Positions 1-10,360 of a stretch of DNA of 64,000 nucleotides are shown here, in pieces (positions within the stretch are counted from its first letter, which is position 1; each line of letters begins with the position of its first letter). The DNA lies in contig NC_087063.1 in NCBI RefSeq assembly GCF_963678635.1, positions 79,505,617 to 79,569,616 of the forward strand, written 5' to 3'. Position numbers and translations under genes: made by a program. Under the pieces are notes generated by a model that made no database searches, had not been told where the DNA came from, and worked only from the letters and a program-made list of their open reading frames with translations. The stretch comes from Symsagittifera roscoffensis (taxonomy: Eukaryota > Xenacoelomorpha > Acoela > Convolutidae).

Positions 1-330
1 GCTCCTTGTAACAAATTAATTATGGCAAATAAGCTTCTTTCAACCAATTCGGAACGATTTCTAAGACGGATTAAATCGCCGCTTACGCGTTAATAGCGCG
101 AATTAAATCGCGCGTTAATTGTCCCAAATTGGTCAAAATGGCAATCTTTAAACCCTCATAACTTTATGAAAAATGATCACAGGTGAAATATCTTTTCAAA
201 TTTAAGCTCAGGACAACAATAGCTTTTGAATGATATAAAAAATTTCCGTCAAAAATGGCTAGTTAAAAAGTCGAAATATGTCTGAAGAAAAAAAAACCCA
301 CCCCGAGCACAAATATTCCGGTCATCTCAT
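1..330 (+). repeat. Dispersed repeat family B, copy 1 (may be cut by window edge)
   Basis: This stretch closely matches 17143-17470 in the same orientation and 55430-55770 in reverse. The landmarks, in order, are GCTCCTTGTAACAAATTAAT, a GACGGATTAAATC motif, CGCTTACGCGTTAATAGCGC, AAACCCTCATAACTTTATG, and CCACCCCGAGCACAAATATT. No open frame longer than about 40 codons is seen, so it looks non-autonomous. Since it starts at base 1, it may continue outside the window. The class is unknown. Confidence 0.75.
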
Positions 331-1730
331 TTAATACAGATTTCAAATTGATCTGTTTCAAATTGAGCTGTTTACAAATTGAGCTGTTTACTTGATCCGG
401 AAATCATATCGAAAAAAATAGCAAATTTAATTTGATTTTTTTTTCTTAACGTTAGTTATGAAAAACTGAAATACTCAGAAGCAACGACGCTAAAATAACG
501 TTGAAACTTAATACTAAAAAATAATTAATATATATTGGGAGGTTAACGTCTCATCATTTAATTTCATTTATTCTAAAAACTGAAAATATTCAGGGCAAAA
601 TTTCTCGACACTGAGACGATTTCTTTGTTTTTCTGGCAACGAAATGACGAGTATTGGGGCTTTAAAATGATACCACACTTAATTCTTTACCAATTTTCTT
701 TGAGGTAAAAAAACTGGAAACAAAAGCAATAAAAAATGATCTTTTGCCATAGTTCCTTCCCACTGATCGAAAGTGGTCGGAAAAAACTAATTACTTGGCT
801 TAACTAATGGTTCTTTTAAAAACTATCTGAAATTAATTGCTCTCCTGACAGCTGTGTTTACTTTTTAAAACTTCATTTCAGTCTGCCTAATTCCAGAAAT
901 AATAATAAAAATGTTTCCCGCGTAAAATCAATTCAAAAACTAAAATGAAAATTTTTATACTGTTGTTTTTCGACAAAACAGAAACCAAAAGAAAGGCAAT
1001 TGTTTGCAACCTGCGTTTTGAGGAAATATTTTATTTTATTCTTGTTGAAATTAATACCAAACAATTAGGCTCGTTGATTTTGAAATTTTGATTTTAAGCA
1101 GTTGGAGATGATAAACCTCCATTAGTTGCTTGTTCGTAACTATTTCGTTGAGCAGTATTAGAATTACATTTCTTTCTGATTTTTTTTTGCAATAGAAGAT
1201 TAACTTTGACACTATTAAAAAATTTTAGTGTTTCAAAATCTCTTATCGTTGCCTAAAATTAAGTTGAAAAAACGCAACATAAACAAAAAAAAATAATTTT
1301 TAAAAACCACTGTCCCAAAATATCAGCAATTTTCAGCAAAGTCCTTCAAGCCACGCATATCGTTCAAAACACAAATTTTAAGCAACGGAGAATTAAACAA
1401 ACTAAAAACCCATAGATGAAATAACAGGGACTTTCATTAATAGAAAAGCAAATTAAACATGTAAAAAAAATTATATTCAAAATTTTGGGAAGACTGTTTG
1501 AGACCGCAAGATAGAAAAGCTTATCAATTTCGAGAATAGTTTACATTTTTGTAATTTAAAATCTCAAGTCTAATTGAAAAAACCACAACAAACACAAATT
1601 TTTCATTGTTTCATTGAAAATTAAACAGGATAAAGTGAGTGTGATTATTCGCTGAGAAGACCATGCTTTATAAGATACTGATAAAACAGGTGGTATTCAA
1701 AAAATAAACTAACAGTTCTCTAATGCAAAA
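331..1730. other. Intergenic AT-rich DNA, no gene seen
   Basis: There is no convincing ORF or RNA gene here. Bases about 590-790 resemble a diffuse repeat also seen at 22888, 24303, 53748 and 58751; shared words are TTTCTCGACACTGAGAC and GGCTTTAAAATGATA. The rest is AT-rich sequence with many A and T runs and no structure I can support. Confidence 0.5.
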
Positions 1731-1943
1731 TTTGATAAATTCATAATATGAACTGTTTAGCCCAGTTTCTAAATACCATGCTGAACTAAATTTTATTGTA
1801 AGCACTTATACAAAAGCTGTGCTTTTCTTTTAATTTTTTCTCGATGAAATTTTAGTTTTTATTATAAATGTTTTTAATAATACTTAGTTTAGCAAGGTAT
1901 TTAAAAACTGGGCGAAACAGTTCGTATTACGAACTTATTAAAA
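1731..1943. repeat. Foldback (inverted-repeat) element, about 210 bp
   Basis: The left arm at about 1739-1790 (AATATGAACTGTTTAGCCCA, then AAATACCATGCTGAACTAA) pairs with a right arm at about 1888-1935. Reverse-complemented, that arm reads AATACGAACTGTTTCGCCCA, then AAATACCTTGCTAAACTAA. The arms are roughly 55-60 bp with a few mismatches, around a core of about 100 bp. There is no coding capacity, which fits a foldback MITE. I see no clear target duplication. Confidence 0.7.
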
Positions 1944-3494
1944 TAAAAGAAAAACTTAAAACTCAGAGAGTCAGATAAATTTTTATGAAAAATTTCAGCC
2001 AAATAATTCTCTAATTACGTAATGTGAAGCAAATAACCATACGACCGATCATTTTTCAAAACGTTTTCGTAAAATTGTCGGCAACGGCATGTTTCTCATA
2101 GATTTAAAAAAAAATCGAGAAACAAAAATATCTATTACAACAGACTGGCTTTCGCAAATACAGTTATTATGAAAGAAATCACAAAAACTAGATGGTATCT
2201 TCTACTGGAAATGAAGAGACAACCGCTCTTGAATTTATTGAATGCTTTTTTAAAATCACAAATTACAATTTTGCATTAATAGACTTTTCATTTGTTTCAT
2301 TTTTTATTTGTCCAAAAATTTTTTTTAAACTTAAACAGAACACCCATTTTCGGATAATCGGCATACTTTTAATCCCCTAATATAAGTTAGATTGACTTGC
2401 TGGAAGTTTGTGCAAAAGAAGCAGAATGGAAAACAAAAAAGTATTATTGACAAAGAACGATCAAAATCTATCAAGCTTTCATCTTACATTAAAATAACCA
2501 AACTGTTCGTAAACGTTGTAAACACAGAGAAGAAGCTGCAGATTGCAAACACAAGCAAAAAGTAGCTCTAAAATGTTTTTCAATTTTTTTTTCAAAAAGG
2601 AAAACGCATATCTATGAAAAAACTTGCTGTGTGCTAAATTAAAACCCAAGACCTGGAGATTAAAAGTCACACGACCTAGTATTTGCGCCTTGGGCGCATA
2701 AAAATTGTTAAGCACTAGGAGACCAGCTGTAGCTAAAAGTACCTGTTTGATAAAGTTTTTAAAAAATACTGATGCAAAAGGTCATGCGAAGTTTTCAAAA
2801 AGTTCAAAAAGTTAAAAATTGGACTTTACTAAGTTCATATCTGATTCCAATCAAAAGTACGGAAAACACGCTTTTTCAGGAAAAAATTTTTCTGCGATTG
2901 ACTTTTTTTCAGAATTGGCACGGTTGTTTATTGAAAATTTTTCCAAGTCTATAGCGGATTCCTGACCAAAATTGGAGAAATTCGTTTATGCAGCGAATAC
3001 CCATACAGCTTGATTTTCCGATTGAAACCTTGACCTCAGGTTTGGCAAGTTAGTTTTCGAGAAAATAAAAAAAATTCCAAACAAACATAACTTTGCTGAG
3101 TCCAACATTGCTGTTCTAGAAAAATTAGTGCGCAGACCCTGTAAAGAGTAATTTCTTAAACCACATTCAACCCATTCAATTGAACCCTTAACTTAGATTT
3201 GGCAAGCTAGTTTTTAAGAAGAGTCGAAATTTCAAATTTGACCTTACTTCTGAATTTCTGACTTTTTTCAAAACCATTTTGTTGTTAAATCACTTCATTT
3301 TTTTCACTCTTAGTTTTTCTAAATTAAATTTAAACGGGAAATTTTTTTTCTAATACGATCAAAATATTCGCTTCCTGTGCTTGTATCGCACTTGCTGATG
3401 AAACCGCGTTTTTCATCTTCATTAAAATTTAACAAACCTTGCATAAATTCAGCTGCTTTTGAAAAAAGTATACGAGAAGTATTCAAGCTGAAAA
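1944..3494. other. Intergenic AT-rich DNA upstream of the small ORF
   Basis: Short open frames at 2192-2380, 2479-2715 and 2772-2954 have the Phe/Lys/Asn-rich composition expected of chance ORFs in AT-rich DNA and show no domain. The 5' region of the ORF at 3495 may lie here, but I see no convincing TATA box or upstream exon. Confidence 0.45.
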
Positions 3495-3707
3495 ATGATT
3501 TCGCATTTATCTCTTAGCGATTCAACCTTTGATTATTTTTATTGTATAATTGGGTTTCTGGGTTTCCTGTATTTACTGGAGATCATTTTGGACCGGTATT
3601 ATTTTAATGAGGAGCCTACAAACGAGCCAAAACGAACGAATTCGGAGGAAACTTTAGCAGAAACAAATGAAACTCAAAACGATGAAACTTCGAAAAAAGA
3701 GCAGTGA
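3495..3707 (+). CDS. Possible small single-pass membrane protein, 70 aa
   Basis: The ORF starts at an ATG with A at -3 (CTGAAAAATGA). After a short polar N-terminus, a hydrophobic segment at about residues 14-32 (FYCIIGFLGFLYLLEIIL) would span a membrane once. The remaining half is strongly charged and rich in Glu, Asn, Thr and Lys (for example EEPTNEPKRTNSEETLAE). This sharp split between a membrane helix and a polar tail is unlike the chance ORFs around it. Polyadenylation signals AATAAA follow at 3761 and 3774. It converges on the 3' end of prickle. I do not recognise a family; it resembles small integral membrane micropeptides only in layout. It could be a chance ORF or the last exon of a spliced gene. 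Confidence 0.4.
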   Translation: MISHLSLSDSTFDYFYCIIGFLGFLYLLEIILDRYYFNEEPTNEPKRTNSEETLAETNETQNDETSKKEQ

Positions 3708-3760
3708 CTGAAACTATTTTTCAAACTTCCAGCATCATAAATTATACAAAAAGGGAACAA

Positions 3761-3779
3761 AATAAAGGTGAAAAATAAA
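3761..3779 (+). promoter_or_regulatory. Two poly(A) signals after the small ORF
   Basis: AATAAA occurs at 3761-3766 and 3774-3779, 54-72 bp after the stop codon of the 70-codon ORF on the same strand. This spacing is typical of a 3' UTR. AATAAA is common by chance in DNA this AT-rich, so this is only supporting evidence. Confidence 0.4.
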
Positions 3780-3946
3780 CAAAATATAGATACTATAAAA
3801 GTCATTGATATCAAATTGTGTTATTGTTCTATTACCAATTTAATTGCACTTGGTTCGTTTTCCGAGTTGACAACTCCGAAAGCTTATATTATGATTCGAG
3901 GTTTGTGTTCACATTGATAAATTATAACTGAGATTTGGCTCTATTA

Positions 3947-3952
3947 TTTATT
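3947..3952 (-). promoter_or_regulatory. prickle: Poly(A) signal of prickle
   Basis: On the minus strand, AATAAATAAT lies about 145 bp after the prickle stop codon, giving a short 3' UTR that would end near 3930. The 3' UTRs of prickle and of the small plus-strand ORF face each other within about 170 bp. Confidence 0.5.
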
Positions 3953-4094
3953 GTGCTGTATTGGGAAGAAGCATCTAAGAAATTATAAGTAATTCTACAT
4001 CTAACTTTAAACCATTTTTCAGCCCTGAGTGCAAATTTTGTGCTGCAAATTTTGTTTGTCACATTAGAAACAAAATTCAGTCCATATTTTTTGG

Positions 4095-5623
4095 TCAGCT
4101 AATTTTGCATTTATTTTTTCGTCCCGCTTTCTTTTTCCGACGCATGTTCATTTGTGCACCGTGAACAGTATGGTGCGAACTAACAGTTGCGCCACCCGGA
4201 CGTGCATGTTGTGGCCAGTAGACATCATCGTCATCGCTCGAAGAACTCGAACTATCCGTATAGTATCCATAAGGATGCGTTCTCCTTTCTTCCAGCCATT
4301 CCGAATGATCTTTATGTCCGAGATACCTCAGTCGCTCCTCGCGTGAAAAGTCCCGCAGATCTGAGAGGTGTTTCCATTCGGCAGATCTTCGTGATCTCGA
4401 CTCGCGTCGGAAATCTTCAGAGTCCGAGTGAGCTCCAGACAGTTCGTATTCGTCCTCGGATCCGATGCTTCTCGGCAACGAGTTACTTCGTGATCTTTCG
4501 GTCACAAAAGGGTTGAAACTCACGTTCTTATTGGCCGTCGACGAATAAAGCGACGAAGCATTTTCAGTTCTGTTTTTCAGATTTGATTTCTTCAGGTCGG
4601 GTAGAGACCTGTAGCTAAAAGACTTGCTCATACTTCCGTCCTCGAAATCCAGTTCACCTGCCAAAATTCGTTGCGCAGTCGTATCGTTCAAGTAAGTCGT
4701 ATTATCCGAGGCCTTCAAAGGTAATGGTTTATGACATGTCGCGGCCGCTCGCATAAAAGCGGGCTTCGGGGGTAGTGGGGGAGGGCTTTCGACAGGTACT
4801 GCAGGGCCGATTAGACTTGTGGGTACTTTATCTTGAGGACTTACAGTTCCTGTGTTTGAGTCAGAGGTACTGTGGTAAGAGGAAATAGCACTGTCGTTGT
4901 CCTCGTCTTTGATCTGAAGAGGGTGCAACTGATGACTTGTAGTAGTCGGAGTATTCGACGATGAGTTTGTTGGGGGCTTTCGATTGGGACTCGCCGGTGT
5001 ATTATTCGGAGCTGTCGGAGCTTGATCGGATGTTGCAGTCGTTGATAAAGTGTTGTCGGCGGCTTGACTGCTTTCCGTTGGCACGGTACTTATGGCTGTT
5101 GATGGTAAACTTCGGGGCGGTGTGTAGTTGAAAGGTTTAATTAACGTTTTTGGCGAGTCTGATGTTTTCGAAGTAGCGAAATTTGGTTTCTTTAATAGAC
5201 TGTGTTCTACACTTAGTTTAGGCAATTGTTTAATATGTACAGAGGTTGAAATATCTTCTAAGGACGATGAAGTTTTGAGGTGTTGGGTCTTTTTTTGCGA
5301 ACCGGATTCGGAAGAGTGATCGGATTTGGAGTCTTTTCGGGTGATGGCGATTGCGGTGGGTGAATTTTGGTGAGATATTTGGCTGGTGATAACATTACTG
5401 AGTGTACTATTATTCAAACTCATACCCCCACTTTCTATTCTGTTATGTCTGTTCATAGAGTGGTTCAGTTCTGTTTTTCCGCACATGAGTGAACAGAATA
5501 TTGCACCTCGTTTGGGTAAAAAAGGTAAGCCTAGAAGAGGTTTTTGGCACCGGAAACAGCTGAAGCACTCTGGGGTCGCGTGCCAGTGTTGCTCTTCGTA
5601 TGTCATCTGGCCTTCGTCCACAC
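4095..5623 (-). CDS. prickle: Prickle, last coding exon: LIM3 end, C-terminal tail, CaaX box
   Basis: The exon starts after ATTTCAG at 5624-5630. Its first two bases complete the Gly codon split by a phase-1 intron. It supplies most of LIM3 (residues about 406-456, counted from the first exon seen; key strings [32 protein letters not shown]). A 450-residue tail follows, rich in Ser, Thr and Pro and likely disordered. The tail has an SH3-ligand-like PPPLPPKP (about 683-692), a SYRSLPDL motif (about 740), a SRSNSLPR motif (about 785), a Ser/Asp run, and a basic end closing in CKIS. CKIS is a CaaX box; the final Ser favours farnesylation, as in other Prickle proteins, which act at the membrane in planar cell polarity. 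Lys at the second CaaX position is unusual. The stop is TGA. Start and stop are well supported. Confidence 0.93.
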
Positions 5624-6032
5624 CTGAAATTAATATTTTTAAATATGACACCAGAAAAAAATGAAGCATGCCCTTCAACGCCAAATTGTGAAAAAAATTG
5701 GTATAATGAAAATATATGTCAATCTGAAAATATTTTTTTTCTTCATGCCTTACATGGCATTATCGCGAATTTCGAAAAACAGCAATCAAGTATCAATTTG
5801 GATTAGCGCTTCAAAATTCACTAGCTTTTTATGTATATTATAGGCTGATCTATTATTTCGCTGTTGAATTTTTAGTTTTTTTTCTTTGTATTACATTTTA
5901 GTTTGGAGTGGTGCATTTATTACTTTCACAGCATATAAAACAGTTATGAACCTAGTAACGAACATAATCACAGAAATAGTTACAGAAACCCCGAATGAGG
6001 TTCTGAAATGATGACGTGACAGAACTACCCAC
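5624..6032 (-). other. prickle: Prickle intron (409 bp) between the LIM3 halves
   Basis: This phase-1 intron has donor GTGGGT (at 6032) and acceptor ATTTCAG (5624-5630). The Gly codon within LIM3 is split G|GT. No other feature is seen inside. Confidence 0.85.
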
Positions 6033-6219
6033 CTATGAGTTGGTTGCAAGAGGCGCAGTACTGTGCATAGACTCTCTCGTAGCAGGGACAGCAAAAGGGT
6101 TTGGAGTCGTGCATGATGTACCTCTGTCCCCCCAAAGTGCAGTCACATTCACAGCAGCAGAAGTGTCTCGTATGCCATGACCTCCCCTCAGCCTCCGTGC
6201 ACTCGTCCGCGAAGATGAT
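6033..6219 (-). CDS. prickle: Prickle, exon with LIM2 and start of LIM3
   Basis: The exon is 187 nt, residues about 344-405 plus one base. It starts in phase 0 after TTCAG with [16 protein letters not shown], the most conserved stretch of Prickle LIM2, and continues through [14 protein letters not shown] and FCCPCYE to [10 protein letters not shown], which opens LIM3. The zinc ligands of LIM2 are present, except that its first Cys pair (CTAC) lies in the preceding exon. The exon ends at a GTGGGT donor. LIM domains bind protein partners; in Prickle they work with the PET domain in membrane association and in antagonising Frizzled/Dishevelled signalling. Open reading on both sides is accidental and is cut off by the splice sites. 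Confidence 0.95.
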
Positions 6220-8566
6220 CTGAACCCACATTTTATCATTTTTATATAGTTTATGGCAATTTCTCAATTTATTTGCAATATCAATTCCAATAACTGAATC
6301 AAAAGTAAGATAAATAATATAAAACTGGTCAATGTGACATCGGAAATCAATTTTTCACTTATTTCAGCACGCAAAAACCGTGTCAAAAATGGAAATAATC
6401 TTGAAAGTAACCGTTTTTTCACCAATTTACATTGCTGAACGTCAACGATAGTACCATCAATTTGACATAAACTTTTAAGTATGAAGAAAACAACGGAGTG
6501 TTGCAATGTGCCAAAAAGTTTTTTTAAAGTACCAAAATGAGAACTTACTATTTTCTCGCTCTCAATTGTCATCATTTTGCCAATACATAAAGAAAGGATT
6601 GATGAATGACCGAAATAATTGTAATAAAACCAGCATTGGTCATATATTTCAAAACACACCAGTTACCTGATTAAATGCTGCGGAAATAGGCAGGTAATTG
6701 AATTGCCGGATTTGAGTTTTCATTTCTGGTACTATATTTGTGGCAGCAGGTATTTAGTTAGAAAATAGTACGTGGTATGATCAGAGTGTCTATATGTGTG
6801 TGTGTACTTAAAGATACGGAACTCGGTGGGAATTTCCCGTTCTAGTTTTCCCTATAGGGTCCATGATGGCTCTTGCTAATTGAGTACCTTCTATTGCATT
6901 AAGCCGAAGGGTCAATTAACCAACTGAAGTATTTGATTTGCAAAAACACTCACACTATCATCAAATTCAACATCTCCCCCCGCATAAATTTCATTTTTGA
7001 AAAACAATTGAAAAGTCATTAATGAACAAAAGTGAACAAACTAACTATTGTGAACACAATTGTTCTTCATAATTTACATCGTAACATCACGAATTTTTTT
7101 CGTGATATCGGCATGAAAAAAAGAGCCTCAAATTGAAACCAAAGATTTCCAAGTTTGCATACAAAGATACAAAAAATTTTGCAATCCTGTATTGAGCCAT
7201 CCTGTGAAAATTGATTGTATTGAAAATTATCGTAACAATTGTACAAAAGTGGATAATCTATTTTACCATTTCGTCTGCACTTGTGTATTTCGGCAGCTTT
7301 TTCGGCTGAATCACTTTTCGACAGAATGATCTCACCTAATAAGATGAAACACTGCCTTTTATCGCTTCTTTCTTTCGTTTTTTTCTCCTTGTGGCAATGC
7401 ATATACTTAATCAAGCTCAGGTGAATTCAACCTACGCCATATTTCAGACACATGTAACAAAAGCCACATAGATCAGCGTATCTTTTTATTCAACTGAGCT
7501 GATCAACAAGTAACAAGATAAAAGCGAAGTGCTCCTCTTAAATAGGAGAAGTATAGTTGGAGGGGAGGGGGGGGGGGTACATTTCTCCTCAGAAAACAGA
7601 AGCCTTTCCTCTGCCACAATGGCAAAAACTTATATAAGCCAACGAGAATTCAGCCAAAATCTAAGAGCAAAGCATGAGAATTTACAGTTTTTGATTGGTT
7701 GGATATTTTCTGCACTTTGAATATTCTGCAATGAGAATAGCAACAATACAGTTCATCCAGACAACTACCCTTCAAGGTCTTTGCCTTGTTATCTTGAGGC
7801 GAACTAAGTATGGTAATTATTTGTTTTTGGCACCTGAAGAACACACTTTTAATTAGTTAAGCATCGCCATCATTCATTACATGTGATATTTTAATGCAAA
7901 TTTAGAAACTTTTTGCATCAATAAGTCTAACAGAAAGACATTGCGAAGAGCTTTATTGCAGATTTTCTAACATTTTGTGGAATAAAATGGCCCTTAAGAC
8001 GCCATCAAAACTAGATTTAATTGTATTAAAGTTGATTAAATTGCAGTCAACTTTTATGAGTGACATTTGTCTTAAAAAGGTCTACTTAACAAAAAAATTT
8101 CCATAGACATTTTACAATAATTTTTTGTTTCAAACTGGTATTAGTAGCAGAGACGCTTTAACTGTTAAGCTATGATTTTTTGTTCCTTGAAACAAATACC
8201 AAAACAACCAACAAACGTGGCATATTTCCTGATTGAAAATCGCTTGGCAGTTTTTATCCATTCAAAACATTTTAAAACGTGTCTTAAGAAATTTTGTTTC
8301 AGACAGATGAGTCATTTTACTAAAAACATTTTTGTAAACTGCCATTTCTCAAAATTTTAAGACAGGCCCTTTGTCATTGAAACTTCCTGTCCTGAAAATC
8401 GCATTAAATCAAATTAATGAAAACAACCACATCTGTAACTTGCTGTGCAAAAAGCCCAAATTAGTCAAGCCGCAGTAAAAAAGACAAGAAAAAATGAAAA
8501 AAAAACTTTCAAAACCCTTTTTCTTTCATTTTTTCTGAAAAATTGCAATGTTTTTTTTTGTCTATG
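6220..8566 (-). other. Prickle intron sequence, lower part
   Basis: This is part of the 13.3-kb intron. It holds a run of 13 G near 7566-7578 and short chance ORFs (6264-6659, 7067-7414, 8172-8360). I find no domain, RNA gene or clear repeat in it. Confidence 0.55.
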
Positions 8567-8813
8567 CAGTGGTGGATCTTGCATTTTCTCGAGGGTGGGA
8601 GCAGATTAACAAAAAACTTAAGAAAACTTTTTCGACTATTCAAGGTGGAACAAAATTGAATTTCCATGGTCCACAAAACACTATCAACAAGACCCTTCTT
8701 GTCAAAATTGTGCACCGCAGGCGAATATTTTAAAAAAGTTGAATCAGGTCGAGCCCCCGAGGGAGGCTTGATGACGTCTGCCTCGCCATTCCGGGAAACC
8801 CTAAATCTGCCCC
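8567..8813 (+). mobile_element. hAT-like MITE (family D, copy 1)
   Basis: The left end CAGTGGTGGATCTTGCATTT is followed by a G-rich TCGAGGGTGGGA. The right end, reverse-complemented, has GCAGATTTAGGGTTTCC, as in the copy at 49240. The flanks TGTCTATG and CGTATATG agree at 6 of 8 bases, fitting a decayed 8-bp target duplication as made by hAT transposases. There is no coding capacity. The exact right end is uncertain by a few bases. Confidence 0.6.
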
Positions 8814-9424
8814 CGTATATGAGGGTGAGTGTGTGTGTGTGGGTGGATAACTAAAACTTTAAGAACTAGACCTAATTAGCATATTAACTCATTTTCATCG
8901 GCTTTTTCTGGCATAAGGCCTTCAACAGGGACGCCTTCAGACAATTTTCCTCAGCGCTGGGAAAACTTGCTGGAAAATTTTCATAAGAGCTCAGCCCAAG
9001 TTACGACTAAAGAAAATTTAACATGATATATTACTCTATTTAAGCATTGTATTTATATGTGGTAGCTGATTTTCGATTAAAAAAAAAACAAATCTAAGTA
9101 CAAATTTCTGCCCCCCACTCCTTGTTCGGGACAACAAGTATTAGTGCTATATTCTTGAAATTTTGAAAAACAGGCCAAAAAGGCGTTTTTAGGCATTATT
9201 GGAAAAAACCGAGTTTTTTCGAGTCGCACTCTCCACTAAAAGTTTGTATATATTGGCGCCAAAGGCGCCTGTAGAAAGATTTAAGGGTCCATCGCCAAAA
9301 ATTGATATCTCAAAATAGTACAAAGGGGGGACCTTTTGGGTCGGCAAGGGGTTGACTTTCTTTTAACCATTTTTCAACTTTTGAATTTCATAGCAAAAAT
9401 ACATCGTAATCATAACTATTTGAG
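8814..9424. other. Intron sequence with repeat fragments
   Basis: There is a short GT-rich microsatellite at 8825-8845. Bases about 9058-9135 resemble the diffuse repeat inside the 51-60 kb duplication (shared word TGTGGTAGCTGATTTT). Bases about 9170-9350 resemble MITE family D interiors (TTTTTAGGCATTATTGGAAA) and include the perfect small palindrome GGCGCCAAAGGCGCC near 9255. These look like old insertions on top of each other. Confidence 0.45.
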
Positions 9425-9950
9425 TTGACCTAATCTTGAAAAAATTTGACATTTTGTCATGAAACTAACGCAATTAGAAACAAAAAAAATTGCGGCCGAT
9501 AGATATCATTTTTTGAAACGAAAGTCATTTTTTTATCCAATCTATACTACGACTTTGCTAAATGTAACAATCAAAAAATGGAAAGACAGCAAATAATATT
9601 GGCAATTTTTAAACAAAAAGTACAATTTGGATTGATTCAATTTCCTTGTGGCCAGTTGACATACCCGATCTTGGAAGAAGACCCGGGTTGACCTAATCTT
9701 GAAAAAAATTGACATTTTGTCATGAAACTAACGCAATTAGAAACAAAAAAAAATTGCGGCCTATAGATATAATTTTTCGAAACGAAAGTCATTTTTTTAT
9801 CCAATCTATACTACGACTTTGCTAAAGGTAACAATCAAAAAATGGAAAGACAGCAAATAATATTGGCAATTTTTAAACAAAAAGTATAATTTGGATTGAT
9901 TCAATTTCCTTGTGGCCAGTTGACATACCCGATCTTGGAAGAAGACCCGG
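9425..9950. repeat. Tandem duplication, two units of 263 bp
   Basis: Unit 1 (9425-9687) and unit 2 (9688-9950) are nearly identical, both running from TTGACCTAATCTTGAAAAAA to GAAGAAGACCCGG. There are only a handful of substitutions and 1-bp indels, so the event is recent. Unit 2 covers the last 22 bases of the minus-strand start exon, its splice donor and about 240 bp of intron. Unit 1 repeats these bases without the rest of the exon. Confidence 0.92.
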
Positions 9951-10360
9951 TTGATAATAACATTTCCAGACGTCGTTCTAATTAAGTCCGGCTGGTCATA
10001 ACTCTCTTCGATCGATGATTTTCCATTCATAACTGGATCGCCGCAATTACAACCGCAGCCATCCGGGTTATACGTTTCGATATCTTCCAGATTTGTCACA
10101 TTATTGCATATACAAATACAGTCAGAGCTGTTTTGCAGTGACTTTTTCCTCTCAGCTGCCAATTTTGCCTGTTTTTCAGCCTCCCCTACAGTTGGAAATG
10201 TCTCCCCCAAGGGGGGCAGTTGTAGCTCTTTGAAGTCTTTAAGCGGTGATGGAGGGGTGATACATTTACTGTAATCGACCGCTTGGTATTGATTGTTACA
10301 AGGCGAAGAGCAGTCCTGATTTTGGGAGTTTTGAATCAAATCGCAATTCATAGTTTCCAT
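9929..10360 (-). CDS. Start exon, 144 codons: alternative prickle 5' exon or nested gene
   Basis: The ATG at 10360 is the first possible start: an in-frame TAA lies 18 bases upstream with no AG between them, so no splice acceptor could bypass the stop. The frame runs exactly 144 codons to a strong donor CGG|GTATGT (9928) in phase 0. The peptide is unlike chance ORFs here. It has a Pro-rich TPPSPLKDF stretch, a charged EAEKQAKLAAERKKSL helix-like stretch, and two Cys clusters, CICIC (residues about 82-86) and CGCNC (about 102-106). I recognise no domain. It lies on the prickle strand between the LIM1 and LIM2 exons; the latter begins in phase 0, so splicing would be in frame. The product would lack PET and LIM1 and would lose the first Cys pair of LIM2. 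Another partner exon, and thus a separate nested gene, is equally possible. Confidence 0.55.

Noticed and set aside
4152-5664. Plus-strand ORFs over the last prickle exon (for example 4187-4516, 5386-5664).
   Set aside because: They are antisense shadows of a strongly supported coding exon and show no domain of their own.
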